Shown here: piece by piece, positions 1-5,630 of the stretch
Layout of the letters: each line of letters starts with the position of its first letter
How positions within the stretch are numbered: position 1 is the stretch's first letter
Assembly (NCBI GenBank): GCA_013695265.1
Contig: JACDAU010000468.1
Coordinates: 1 to 7,013, forward strand
Reading direction: 5' to 3'
Length of the DNA: 7,013 nt
DNA from: Chloroflexia bacterium
GTDB taxonomy: Bacteria > Chloroflexota > Chloroflexia > Thermobaculales > Thermobaculaceae
The notes under the pieces: model-generated
What the model was told of the DNA's origin: nothing
Database searches by the model: none
What the model saw: only the letters and a program-made list of their open reading frames with translations
Translations under genes and position numbers: made by a program

Positions 1-224
1 GGCGTCAAGTTGCCGACATCCGTCCACCAGGCGAAGCGGACGACATCGCTCACCGGCTTTGCAGCCGTCGGCATGATTCGCGTAGCGCCAGCGCCCGGAG
101 CGCGTGTACCTGCTGGCGCGGGAGCGCTCCGGCCACAACCCGCGAGCAACACGGCACCCGCCGCCCCCATCACGCCTTGCAGTAGCCGTCTTCGGGACAG
201 CAATTGAAAACTCGCCGCGTCCAT
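1..224 (-). CDS. N-terminal part of a Tat-type lipoprotein, probable family 5 ABC-transporter substrate-binding protein (cut by window edge)
   Basis: An open frame starts with ATG at 224-222 and runs without a stop off the window, giving 74 complete codons. A GAGG motif (complement of 230-233) sits 5 nt before the ATG. The first 30 residues form a lipoprotein signal: a Tat-like motif SRRRLLQ at 10-16, a hydrophobic stretch, and the lipobox LLAGC with Cys30 as the lipidated residue. A low-complexity Ala/Pro/Gly linker (about 31-58) leads to the mature start VVRFAWWTDVGNLTP (61-75; the last codon is incomplete). That start resembles the first strand of family 5 extracytoplasmic binding proteins (NikA, OppA, DppA), which bind peptides or nickel chelates for ABC import. 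The gene lies 39 nt after the 401-residue gene, so it is probably cotranscribed with the hydrogenase accessory genes. A nickel role is an inference from that neighbourhood. The lipoprotein call is firm; family and substrate are less so because most of the protein is outside the window. Confidence 0.72.
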   Translation of the reverse strand, partial: MDAASFQLLSRRRLLQGVMGAAGAVLLAGCGRSAPAPAGTRAPGAGATRIMPTAAKPVSDVVRFAWWTDVGNLT

Positions 225-263
225 CAGGTCCTCGCCTTTCTCCCACTCGTGGCCGATTCGTCG

Positions 264-1469
264 CTAAAACGCTCCGACCGGCGCCTGCTGGAGATTGCGC
301 ACCCAGGTCAGAATAGCACGTAGCAGGGGCCGGGTCTTCTCGGTTCCGAAGCCCACGTGACAATCGGGATCCATCGTGCCTGCGAGCAGATTTCCCCCGA
401 AGCTTCGGTCGTCCAAAAAGAGTAGCACATGCCCGTCGCCATCATCTACGAGGATCTCCGCGTTTGGATAGTCCTCGTACGCGCCGTGTGCGTGCCAGTT
501 CACCTGCTCTGGCGACAAATGGGCGACCATCGGGTGAGCAGCCACTCGGACGTTCTCCATCGCAGCCCGCTCCAGCGACCACGACCCGACCGGCAACCAC
601 GGCTGGTTCACCTCATCGAAACAGATAACTGTCCCACCGTCGTTCAGATAGTCCCGCAGCTTGGCCCGGTTTTGTACCAGCTCGTGCTGGTTGCTCTCGC
701 GGGGTATCCAGAGCGCAGCGTAGTCGTGGAGGTCGGCAGCGCTCAACTCCCACACGGGCAGCACCGCGAACTCCGGCGCGAACTCGTGATCGGCGTAGAA
801 CGCCCGCTGGAAATGGACTCCGGAGTACAGTCCAGCCAGCTTCTTCGGTTGACGCTCCCGGCGGCGGGGTGTTTCGGCGGCTTCCTCCCGTGCCCAGGCC
901 ACCAGCTGGTCGAAGAACGATCGGGCCACTGCGCTGCCATGAAAAGTGTGGGTATCGGGATCAAGGTTCGTGGAAGCCACGATCACGCCGTTCGTCGTTG
1001 TCCGGTCCACATACAGCCAGGCGTCTCCGGCCGAGTTGCGGACCAGCACCTCGGCGTCGGGTGGCGCAACCAGGTGGCCGTGGCAGCACCACCGCTCCAG
1101 CGCGGGATGCCAGTGCAGGTCTTGTGGCGTGTACCCCGCGACCAGCGGATGGTCGCTCGTTATCACCGGCGCGAGCACATCCTCTCGGCATTCCTGCTCC
1201 CAGCGGCAACCTGGGAACCAGTCCGCCCACAACTCGCCGAGCGCGATCAGCACGCCGCCATTGTCGAGAAAGCGCGCGAACTGATAGCGGCGTGCGCGCA
1301 GCGACTCACCGTCCGCCGACCGTGGCACAACGATCAAGTCGTACGCGTTGAGGTCCACGTCGGCGAGCCGGCCCAGGTCGACCACCTCGAAGTCCGCAAG
1401 GGGCTGCCCCGGCTGGACGATACCGTGATGATACGCAACGCCATTGGAAATGAATGCCTGACGAATCAT
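264..1469 (-). CDS. Uncharacterised protein with two tandem glutamine-amidotransferase-like (ThuA-like) domains
   Basis: This 401-residue protein has no signal peptide or membrane segment and is probably cytosolic. It starts at ATG 1469 with a GGAG (complement of 1476-1479) 6 nt upstream. It is built from two diverged copies of one module, residues about 1-197 and 213-394, joined by a basic linker (PRRRERQPKK, 201-210). Matching landmarks in the two halves are DLIVVPRS (44-51) and AALWIPRE (251-258), the pair GG at 71-72 and 278-279, WFPGCRW (84-90) and WLPVGSW (291-297), HPLVAGYTP (107-115) and HPMVAHLSP (312-320), WH at 120-121 and 325-326, and DPDTH (170-174) and DPDCH (367-371). The alternating strands and the 'FLDNGGVLIALGE' type strand-turn-strand suggest a class I glutamine-amidotransferase-like or ThuA-like fold. 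Neither half shows the nucleophilic G-x-C-x-G elbow, so amidotransferase activity is unlikely. It lies 85 nt after the DUF6390 gene. I know of no assigned function, and its part in hydrogenase biology is guilt by association only. Confidence 0.8.
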   Translation of the reverse strand: MIRQAFISNGVAYHHGIVQPGQPLADFEVVDLGRLADVDLNAYDLIVVPRSADGESLRARRYQFARFLDNGGVLIALGELWADWFPGCRWEQECREDVLAPVITSDHPLVAGYTPQDLHWHPALERWCCHGHLVAPPDAEVLVRNSAGDAWLYVDRTTTNGVIVASTNLDPDTHTFHGSAVARSFFDQLVAWAREEAAETPRRRERQPKKLAGLYSGVHFQRAFYADHEFAPEFAVLPVWELSAADLHDYAALWIPRESNQHELVQNRAKLRDYLNDGGTVICFDEVNQPWLPVGSWSLERAAMENVRVAAHPMVAHLSPEQVNWHAHGAYEDYPNAEILVDDGDGHVLLFLDDRSFGGNLLAGTMDPDCHVGFGTEKTRPLLRAILTWVRNLQQAPVGAF

Positions 1470-1501
1470 GCAAAACTCCTTTTCACTACAATGCGGATCG
1501 C

Positions 1502-1540
1502 GCGGTTTTTGCTGGTTGCACAGCGCCGCTCAGCAACCGC
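1502..1540 (-). other. Candidate intercistronic RNA stem-loop
   Basis: In the 85-nt gap between the DUF6390 gene and the 401-residue gene, GCGGTT-TTT-GCTG (1502-1514) is complementary to CAGCAACCGC (1531-1540), apart from a three-base bulge. This gives about 10 paired bases around a 16-base loop. A competing pairing exists between GGTTGC (1514-1519) and GCAACC (1533-1538). On the transcribed strand no U-tract follows the hairpin, so it does not look like an intrinsic terminator. It could be a processing or stability element that sets relative expression of the downstream pair of genes, or chance in GC-rich sequence. Confidence 0.3.
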
Positions 1541-1554
1541 TTCCGCAGGGCCCA

Positions 1555-2331
1555 TCAGATCGTTTGATTGGCAAGTGCGAGGGAGTGCAAGGTGTAGCGT
1601 TCCAGCGCGCGCGCCTGCGGCTCGGTTAGTGTCTCACACACCCAGCTCCAGTGCAGCGACACGGTGTCGCCCGGTGCCAGCTCGGTCGCGAAGCCCTTGC
1701 CCTCGATCAGCCGGGTCGCCCGCTCCGGCTGCGCCTCGCCTAACACCAGCCGACCCTCCTGCAACACCAGCGGGCGCCGTTCCACGACCACATCAACGCC
1801 CTCGACGGATCGGACGACGCCGGAGCTGATGCGACAGTTATCTATCGTCGCGAGCACATTGCCGTCCAGATGGTCCACGTTTCTCCAGACATCGAGCACG
1901 TGGAAGCTGTGATGCGGTCGTGCTCCTGCTGCCACCTTGCCCGTAATGAGATCAAGGAGCTTCGGCGAGAGCTGCTTCCTGTACCGCTCACGGAGTGACC
2001 CGTACAGCTCGGGCATCGCGACCCGATCCAGGAGCTCGTTGCCGATCCAGTACGCATCGACCACGCGATCATCGAACGGATCCGCAATGTTGTTGCTGCG
2101 CGCGATCAGCGTCAGATATGGCATCGCGCCCGTGAACTTCCGCAGCATGGTATCGAGCGGCGGCTCACGCACGGCGGCGAGCGCGTAATCGAAGATCGCG
2201 CCGTTGTCATCGCCCCCGCAGTAGTGGAGGCGATTCGGCATAAACGCATAACGAATGAAACGGGTCGTGCCGGAAACCGACCGGTCGGGCGGCGGGGTCC
2301 CGATCTGCGGTGCGAGTATGACCTCAGCCAC
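1555..2331 (-). CDS. DUF6390 family protein, hydrogenase-cluster accessory
   Basis: This 258-residue protein of unknown biochemical role resembles DUF6390, a family I know from group 1h [NiFe]-hydrogenase operons. The start is GTG at 2331-2329. It overlaps the hypC stop by 8 nt and has a strong GGAGG (complement of 2338-2342) 6 nt upstream, implying translational coupling to hypC. Visible family-like blocks are RYAFMPNRLHYCGG (27-40), YLTLIARSNNIADPFDDRVV (72-91) followed by DAYWIGNELL (92-101), HSFHVLDVW (141-149), NCRI (165-168), and near the C-terminus GDTVSLHWSWVCE (221-233). There is no signal peptide or transmembrane stretch, so it is probably cytosolic. Cys38, Cys166, Cys232 and several His residues (His141, His144, His227) could bind metal, but no recognised site is evident. 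The position directly after hypABC suggests a role in maturation or assembly, which is an inference. I am fairly sure of the family and unsure of the function. Confidence 0.75.
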   Translation of the reverse strand: MAEVILAPQIGTPPPDRSVSGTTRFIRYAFMPNRLHYCGGDDNGAIFDYALAAVREPPLDTMLRKFTGAMPYLTLIARSNNIADPFDDRVVDAYWIGNELLDRVAMPELYGSLRERYRKQLSPKLLDLITGKVAAGARPHHSFHVLDVWRNVDHLDGNVLATIDNCRISSGVVRSVEGVDVVVERRPLVLQEGRLVLGEAQPERATRLIEGKGFATELAPGDTVSLHWSWVCETLTEPQARALERYTLHSLALANQTI

Positions 2332-2569
2332 TGACAGCCTCCTGTTCCTCCCACAACTGGTTCAGTTCCGTGTAGAAGCTCAGTATGTCCTCCACCTGGT
2401 CCGGCTCGATCATCTCGAGGATCAGTCCGCGATCCACAAGCACGTACTGCCCAGCGTTCACGTCTGGGTGCAGCGCGATGTTCGCGCGCACGACCTCGCC
2501 CTCGATGAGCTCGATCTCCGCGAGCTGACCCTCAACCGCGAGTACTCGGGCTACGAGGGGGATACACAT
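2324..2569 (-). CDS. hypC: Hydrogenase maturation chaperone HypC (HypC/HupF/HybG family)
   Basis: HypC is the small chaperone that, with HypD, carries the Fe(CN)2CO unit and holds the hydrogenase large-subunit precursor open while the iron and then nickel are inserted. The product is 81 residues, normal for the family. It begins MCIPLVARV, with the invariant Cys2 that must follow the initiator Met. It continues as a small beta-barrel (ELIEGEVVRANIAL, about 20-33; AGQYVLVDRGLILEMI, about 39-54) and ends in a helix (EDILSFYTELNQL). The frame is open 13 codons further upstream, but only the start at 2569 puts Cys at position 2, and it has a GAGGAG 5 nt before it. With this start the gene overlaps hypB by 19 nt. 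The partner HypD is not encoded in the window. Confidence 0.95.
   Translation of the reverse strand: MCIPLVARVLAVEGQLAEIELIEGEVVRANIALHPDVNAGQYVLVDRGLILEMIEPDQVEDILSFYTELNQLWEEQEAVSG
2338..2342 (-). promoter_or_regulatory. Ribosome binding site for the GTG-initiated DUF6390 gene
   Basis: The complement reads GGAGG and lies 6 nt before the GTG at 2331, inside the end of hypC. It supports the GTG start over any internal ATG and suggests coupling with hypC. Confidence 0.75.
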
Positions 2570-3240
2570 AGCAGCTCCTCTCTCCGGCTTAACAACCACT
2601 CCGCCCACGCAGCGAGTCCCTCGCCGGTTCGGCAGGACACCTCAAAGATTGGCGCCTGGGGGTTGAGCGCACGCACCGACTCGTAGAAGAAGTCGCGGTC
2701 GAAGTCGACCAGCTCGATCAGGTCCATCTTGTTGAGCACGATCACGTCGCTAATCGCGAAGATCTCCGGGTACTTGATCGGCTTGTCGTCACCCTCGGCG
2801 GTACTTACCAGGCAGAGCTTCAGATGCTCCCCGAGCGCCCAGTGGGTCGGGCACACGAGATTGCCGACGTTCTCCACAACCAGAATGTCGAGCGACGCCA
2901 GGTCCAGGTCGATGAGCGCCCGCTCGACCATGTTCGCTTCGAGGTGGCAGTTGCCGCCGGTGTTGATCTGGACGGCATCGTACGCGCCCGCTGCCACGAC
3001 TTTTTCCGTATCGATGCTGCCGGCAATGTCGCCCTCGATCACGCCGATCTGTGCCCTGCCCTGCAACGCTCCGAGCAGGCCCACAATCAGGCTGGTCTTC
3101 CCGGCACCCGGCGAGGCCATGAGGTTCAGCGCCAGCACTCGGGCTTCCGAGAGCCGGTCGCGGTTGTGGGCGGCCGCCTGGTCGTTACTGGCCAGCAGGT
3201 TCTCCCCGATCGTGACCAGCTTCACACTATGAACACTCAT
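2551..3240 (-). CDS. hypB: Hydrogenase nickel-incorporation GTPase HypB
   Basis: HypB is a SIMIBI-class GTPase that drives nickel transfer into the hydrogenase large subunit together with HypA. The 229-residue protein shows the P-loop ASPGAGKTS (42-50), the switch region EGDIAGSIDTE (69-79), the metal-site Cys98-His99 in TGGNCHLEA, a third ligand Cys130 in ENVGNLVCP, the guanine-specificity motif NKMD (170-173) and SCRTGEG (202-208). It lacks both the N-terminal CxxCGC nickel site of the E. coli protein and the His-rich storage stretch of rhizobial proteins, so only the dimer-interface GTPase metal site remains. The ATG at 3240 overlaps the hypA stop in an ATGA arrangement, with GGAG 8 nt upstream inside hypA. 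The tail overlaps hypC by 19 nt. Identity is secure. Confidence 0.97.
   Translation of the reverse strand: MSVHSVKLVTIGENLLASNDQAAAHNRDRLSEARVLALNLMASPGAGKTSLIVGLLGALQGRAQIGVIEGDIAGSIDTEKVVAAGAYDAVQINTGGNCHLEANMVERALIDLDLASLDILVVENVGNLVCPTHWALGEHLKLCLVSTAEGDDKPIKYPEIFAISDVIVLNKMDLIELVDFDRDFFYESVRALNPQAPIFEVSCRTGEGLAAWAEWLLSRREELLCVSPS
2575..2580 (-). promoter_or_regulatory. Ribosome binding site that fixes the hypC start
   Basis: The complement reads GAGGAG, 5 nt ahead of the ATG at 2569 and inside the 3' end of hypB. It selects the MCIP start over the upstream in-frame ATG at 2608. Confidence 0.75.
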
Positions 3241-3581
3241 GTCTCGATCTCCAAACTTTCGATCAGTAGCTCGCTACCGTCACTCGTGACCGCTCCGACG
3301 GTGTGGCAGTGGGGACACTTGAAGTCGAAGCCACTCGGATGATAATCGGCATCGCAGCCGACACAGTGGAAGCGCATCGTCGTCCGGCGCACGGCGAGTT
3401 GTGCCCCCTCCGCAACCGTGCCGGGGGTCAGCATGTCGAAGTAGTATAACAGCGAGTCATCCACGATGCTGGTCCGCTCGCCGATAACCAGGTTGATCGC
3501 CGTGACCTTCGTCGCGCCGATTTTCTGGGCCCGCTCCTCTACGGTCTCCAGCAGATACGCCATAACCGACAGTTCATGCAC
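3237..3581 (-). CDS. hypA: Hydrogenase nickel metallochaperone HypA
   Basis: HypA binds Ni(II) at its N-terminus and passes it, with HypB, to the hydrogenase large subunit. The 114-residue product has the usual length. It starts with the canonical MHELS, in which His2 and the free N-terminus are nickel ligands, and contains the structural zinc finger Cys73-x2-Cys76 ... Cys89-x2-Cys92. The conserved VIGERTSIVDDSLLYYF segment (about 32-48) matches the family core. The start must be the GTG at 3581-3579, because this puts His at position 2. The ribosome binding site is weak: an AAAGGG lies 11 nt upstream. There are 58 nt between the microprotein gene stop and this start, the longest spacer in the maturation block. 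The 3' end overlaps hypB by 4 nt. Confidence 0.97.
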   Translation of the reverse strand: MHELSVMAYLLETVEERAQKIGATKVTAINLVIGERTSIVDDSLLYYFDMLTPGTVAEGAQLAVRRTTMRFHCVGCDADYHPSGFDFKCPHCHTVGAVTSDGSELLIESLEIET

Positions 3582-3639
3582 CGGGTCCGCTACCCTTTTT
3601 CCCGCAGCGTCGGCGGGGTGTCGCGCGGGGGTTGGCGCA

Positions 3640-3747
3640 TTACATCCGCCGTATCTTCACGTATCGCACAAGGTCGGGAAACGACGTGACTAGCACGAAG
3701 GTCAAAAGGAGGAGCATACCTCCCCCGAGAACGTACAGCAACTTCAT
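3640..3747 (-). CDS. 35-residue single-pass membrane microprotein, DUF6893-like
   Basis: This gene is too short for most gene callers. ATG at 3747-3745 is preceded 8 nt upstream by a clear GGAGG, and the frame ends in TAA at 3642-3640. The product begins MKLLYVLGGG, continues with an almost entirely hydrophobic stretch to about residue 20, and ends SFPDLVRYVKIRRM. That is one transmembrane helix followed by a short basic tail with a P-D-L-x-R-Y-x-K-I-R-R-M signature. The tail matches what I recall of DUF6893 small proteins encoded beside group 1h hydrogenase protease genes. The four basic residues in the tail predict a cytosolic C-terminus. It sits between the protease gene (42 nt upstream) and hypA (58 nt downstream). 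Function is unknown; anchoring the hydrogenase or coupling it to the membrane is a reasonable guess. Confidence 0.85.
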   Translation of the reverse strand: MKLLYVLGGGMLLLLTFVLVTSFPDLVRYVKIRRM

Positions 3748-3755
3748 GGTCTGAG

Positions 3756-3760
3756 CCTCC
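3756..3760 (-). promoter_or_regulatory. Ribosome binding site of the DUF6893-like microprotein
   Basis: The complement reads GGAGG, 8 nt before the ATG at 3747. This is among the best Shine-Dalgarno matches in the window and a main reason to accept so short a gene. Confidence 0.75.
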
Positions 3761-3789
3761 GGATTGATTCAGTTCTGCTTCTCTCTGCC

Positions 3790-4320
3790 TCATGTAGGCA
3801 CCGCGCTCGGCTCGACGGCCCGCGCCGCGCCATCAACAGCGCGCACCTCGGCGATGAGGGATCGGACCAGCTCCACCGCCTCCTCCACGGCCGCCAGTAC
3901 CGGTGGGCTCAAGCCCATGTGCCCGCCGTCGTCCGGGCCGAATGTGGCCGGTTCACATCCCACGACCCAGAGCCGTCCAAGCCTTCCCCCGTGCGCTGCG
4001 ACCAGGGAGAGCACCTCCGTGGGGTTGATGTTATGGGTCTCGATCATCGCCTGACCCGGCCCATTCGAGTCAGCGAGATCGGGCTCTATGACGTAGAGGG
4101 TGCCAGGCTCACCACCGCGCTGGGTCGTATCAACCAGGATCGTCGCATCGTATCCGTCCAGCAGGGCGTACGCGAGGTCGAAGCCACGTATCCCGAAATC
4201 GGCAACCTCCACCCCCTCCGGCAACCGGCAATCGAGCAGCCGCCGCACGACCTCGACGCCGAAGCCGTCGTCACCGAGAAATATGTTGCCGATACCCGCG
4301 ACCAGGATGCGCTCGCTCAT
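3790..4320 (-). CDS. [NiFe]-hydrogenase maturation protease (HybD/HupD family)
   Basis: This endopeptidase removes the C-terminal extension of the hydrogenase large subunit once nickel is in place, which locks the active site. The 176-residue protein opens with GIGNIFLGDDGFG (9-21), where Asp18 aligns with the nickel-sensing Glu16 of E. coli HybD. LVD with Asp64 aligns with Asp62, and ETHNINP with His96 aligns with His93. The C-terminal GCEP (121-124) and LSPPVLAAVEEAVELV helix (about 137-152) are also family features. The last 20 or so residues are Ala-rich and look nonconserved. The start ATG at 4320 overlaps the stop of the 437-residue gene in an ATGA junction and has GGAGG 4 nt upstream. 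Its substrate is presumably the group 1h large subunit encoded beyond the window. Identity is secure. Confidence 0.95.
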   Translation of the reverse strand: MSERILVAGIGNIFLGDDGFGVEVVRRLLDCRLPEGVEVADFGIRGFDLAYALLDGYDATILVDTTQRGGEPGTLYVIEPDLADSNGPGQAMIETHNINPTEVLSLVAAHGGRLGRLWVVGCEPATFGPDDGGHMGLSPPVLAAVEEAVELVRSLIAEVRAVDGAARAVEPSAVPT

Positions 4321-5630
4321 GCGTCCTCCTTCAGCGGCATCACCTCGTCAGGTGAGAAGAAGAACCGATGCCCCAAAACGCGCTCCACCCCGAGATCCCG
4401 CCCAGGATCGTCCTCGACCGTGACGGAGAGATGGATACGATCTTCGTAGTCCTGATCGATTCCCTCGACAATCGCCGTTTTGCCGGCGAGCGCGAGGTCC
4501 ATGATATCGCCACCCGGGCGCGGGAGCAGGAGCACTCTGCTGCCCTTGCGGATCTCCACGTTGTCGACGATCACGCTCTCGGCAGGCGGCCGCTCCAGGG
4601 TCTCAAACAAATCCGTTTCCGGCGCAAGATACCGGAACTCCCGGATCGCGCCATGCAGGCCCATGAGTTCGTCATTGGTGAGGGCTTCGGTGCGCTCCAG
4701 AATCTCGCGTGATCGGGGATCGGTCGCGCGCATCTCCTCCTTCTCTGCGTCGGTCATTGCCAGTATGTTCAGCGTCAGCATCTGATCGATCTCCGTCCCA
4801 TCGAAGAGATCGCCCGGACTCTCCGGGGCGATCTGGGGATAGTCGTACAGGATGATAGGGGATGATAACATCGTATGTTTGTCCCCGTTCTCCCCCACCA
4901 GCACCGGCCACATCTTCACGTTCTCGCACGCCGCGACGACCTGCTCCAGCCCCGCCGGCGGGTCTACGAGCGACACGAACTCCCCGCCCTGCACGCGCAA
5001 AATGGCGTGTATCGAGACAAAGGTCTGCTGGTGGGTGCGGTCACGGTCGGCATCACTCCAGGGAGTGGTGTTCGCGATCCTGACCGTCAGCCGAAACACC
5101 CCGTCCCCACCGGCTTGCGCGCCGATCTCGATCTCGGCCTCCATCGCGCGCCAACTCCGGACGAGCACCCCGACAACCACGCCATCCGGCGCCGTCAGAT
5201 TCTCCTCCTCGCTGCCTGCGGGGATCTCGATGCACACCCGCCGGGGAGTCGTCAACGTCGACAGCTTCACTCCGGTGACGGCTATCTCCCGCTCGGTCGC
5301 CTCCTCCCAGGCGAGGTGCCGCTCCGTGCCGACCCGCAACTCATCAACGAACTCTCGCTCGCCATCGGCGGTTGTCCGGCCGACCCTGCGCTCCACGACA
5401 TGGAGGAAGCGCACCGTGATGTCGACAGACGATTCCTCGCCAACCACCGGGCACTCGGTCTGCATTAACCAGGGGTCGTGTCCGCCGTTGGCCTCACTGT
5501 AGGCGCGGGGATACACCCCGCCGAGCGTCCAGCGCTTCTGGTTCTTTGTCGACGAGCGGCGATACGGCCAGAGCACATACCCCTCGTACAGCACGGCAGC
5601 TGCGATTTTCTCAACCGGATCTACTACCAC
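4317..5630 (-). CDS. Uncharacterised 437-residue protein of group 1h hydrogenase clusters
   Basis: I recognise this as a protein type repeatedly seen in group 1h hydrogenase operons, but know no assigned function or domain name. It starts with GTG at 5630-5628, sharing one base with the DUF6084 stop (TAGTG), with GGAGG about 10 nt upstream. No signal or membrane segment is seen. Distinctive blocks are VLYEGYVLWPYRRSSTKNQ (13-31), MQTEC (56-60), LVRSWRAMEAEIEI (156-169), the polar acidic stretch SSPIILYDYPQIAPESPGD (256-274) then LFDGTEIDQML (275-285), a helical region about 290-345, and a compact C-terminal domain from about 358. That domain, KGSRVLLLPRPGGDIMDLAL then GKTAIVEGIDQDYEDR and later GHRFFFSPDEVMPL, looks like an SH3-like small beta-barrel. 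The middle is beta-rich (about 60-220). The layout suggests a scaffold or assembly factor rather than an obvious enzyme, which is inference. Confidence 0.82.
   Translation of the reverse strand: MVVDPVEKIAAAVLYEGYVLWPYRRSSTKNQKRWTLGGVYPRAYSEANGGHDPWLMQTECPVVGEESSVDITVRFLHVVERRVGRTTADGEREFVDELRVGTERHLAWEEATEREIAVTGVKLSTLTTPRRVCIEIPAGSEEENLTAPDGVVVGVLVRSWRAMEAEIEIGAQAGGDGVFRLTVRIANTTPWSDADRDRTHQQTFVSIHAILRVQGGEFVSLVDPPAGLEQVVAACENVKMWPVLVGENGDKHTMLSSPIILYDYPQIAPESPGDLFDGTEIDQMLTLNILAMTDAEKEEMRATDPRSREILERTEALTNDELMGLHGAIREFRYLAPETDLFETLERPPAESVIVDNVEIRKGSRVLLLPRPGGDIMDLALAGKTAIVEGIDQDYEDRIHLSVTVEDDPGRDLGVERVLGHRFFFSPDEVMPLKEDA

Noticed and set aside
225..263. Possible terminator between the 401-residue gene and the lipoprotein gene
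   Set aside because: Only a tight CCAC-GA-GTGG palindrome is present, with no U-tract, and the gap is just 39 nt with a ribosome binding site in it.
1470..1554. Possible internal promoter before the 401-residue gene
   Set aside because: No -10/-35 pair with sensible spacing is visible on the minus strand; only isolated TGTAGT- and TTGCTG-like hexamers occur.
429..1829. 466-codon plus-strand open frame
   Set aside because: It lies opposite the 401-residue gene and the end of the DUF6390 gene. The translation is low in structure, rich in Arg/Pro/Val/Ala runs and resembles no family. Long antisense frames are common in high-GC DNA.
2824..3342. 172-codon plus-strand open frame
   Set aside because: It is antisense to hypB and hypA, whose motifs are unmistakable.
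3590..3793. 67-codon minus-strand frame between the protease gene and hypA
   Set aside because: It has no good ribosome binding site and a random-looking composition, and it overlaps the better supported 35-residue membrane gene in another frame.
4852..5502. 216-codon plus-strand open frame
   Set aside because: It is antisense to the 437-residue gene and Ser/Thr/Arg-rich, with no family resemblance; two further frames in the same stretch are equally open.
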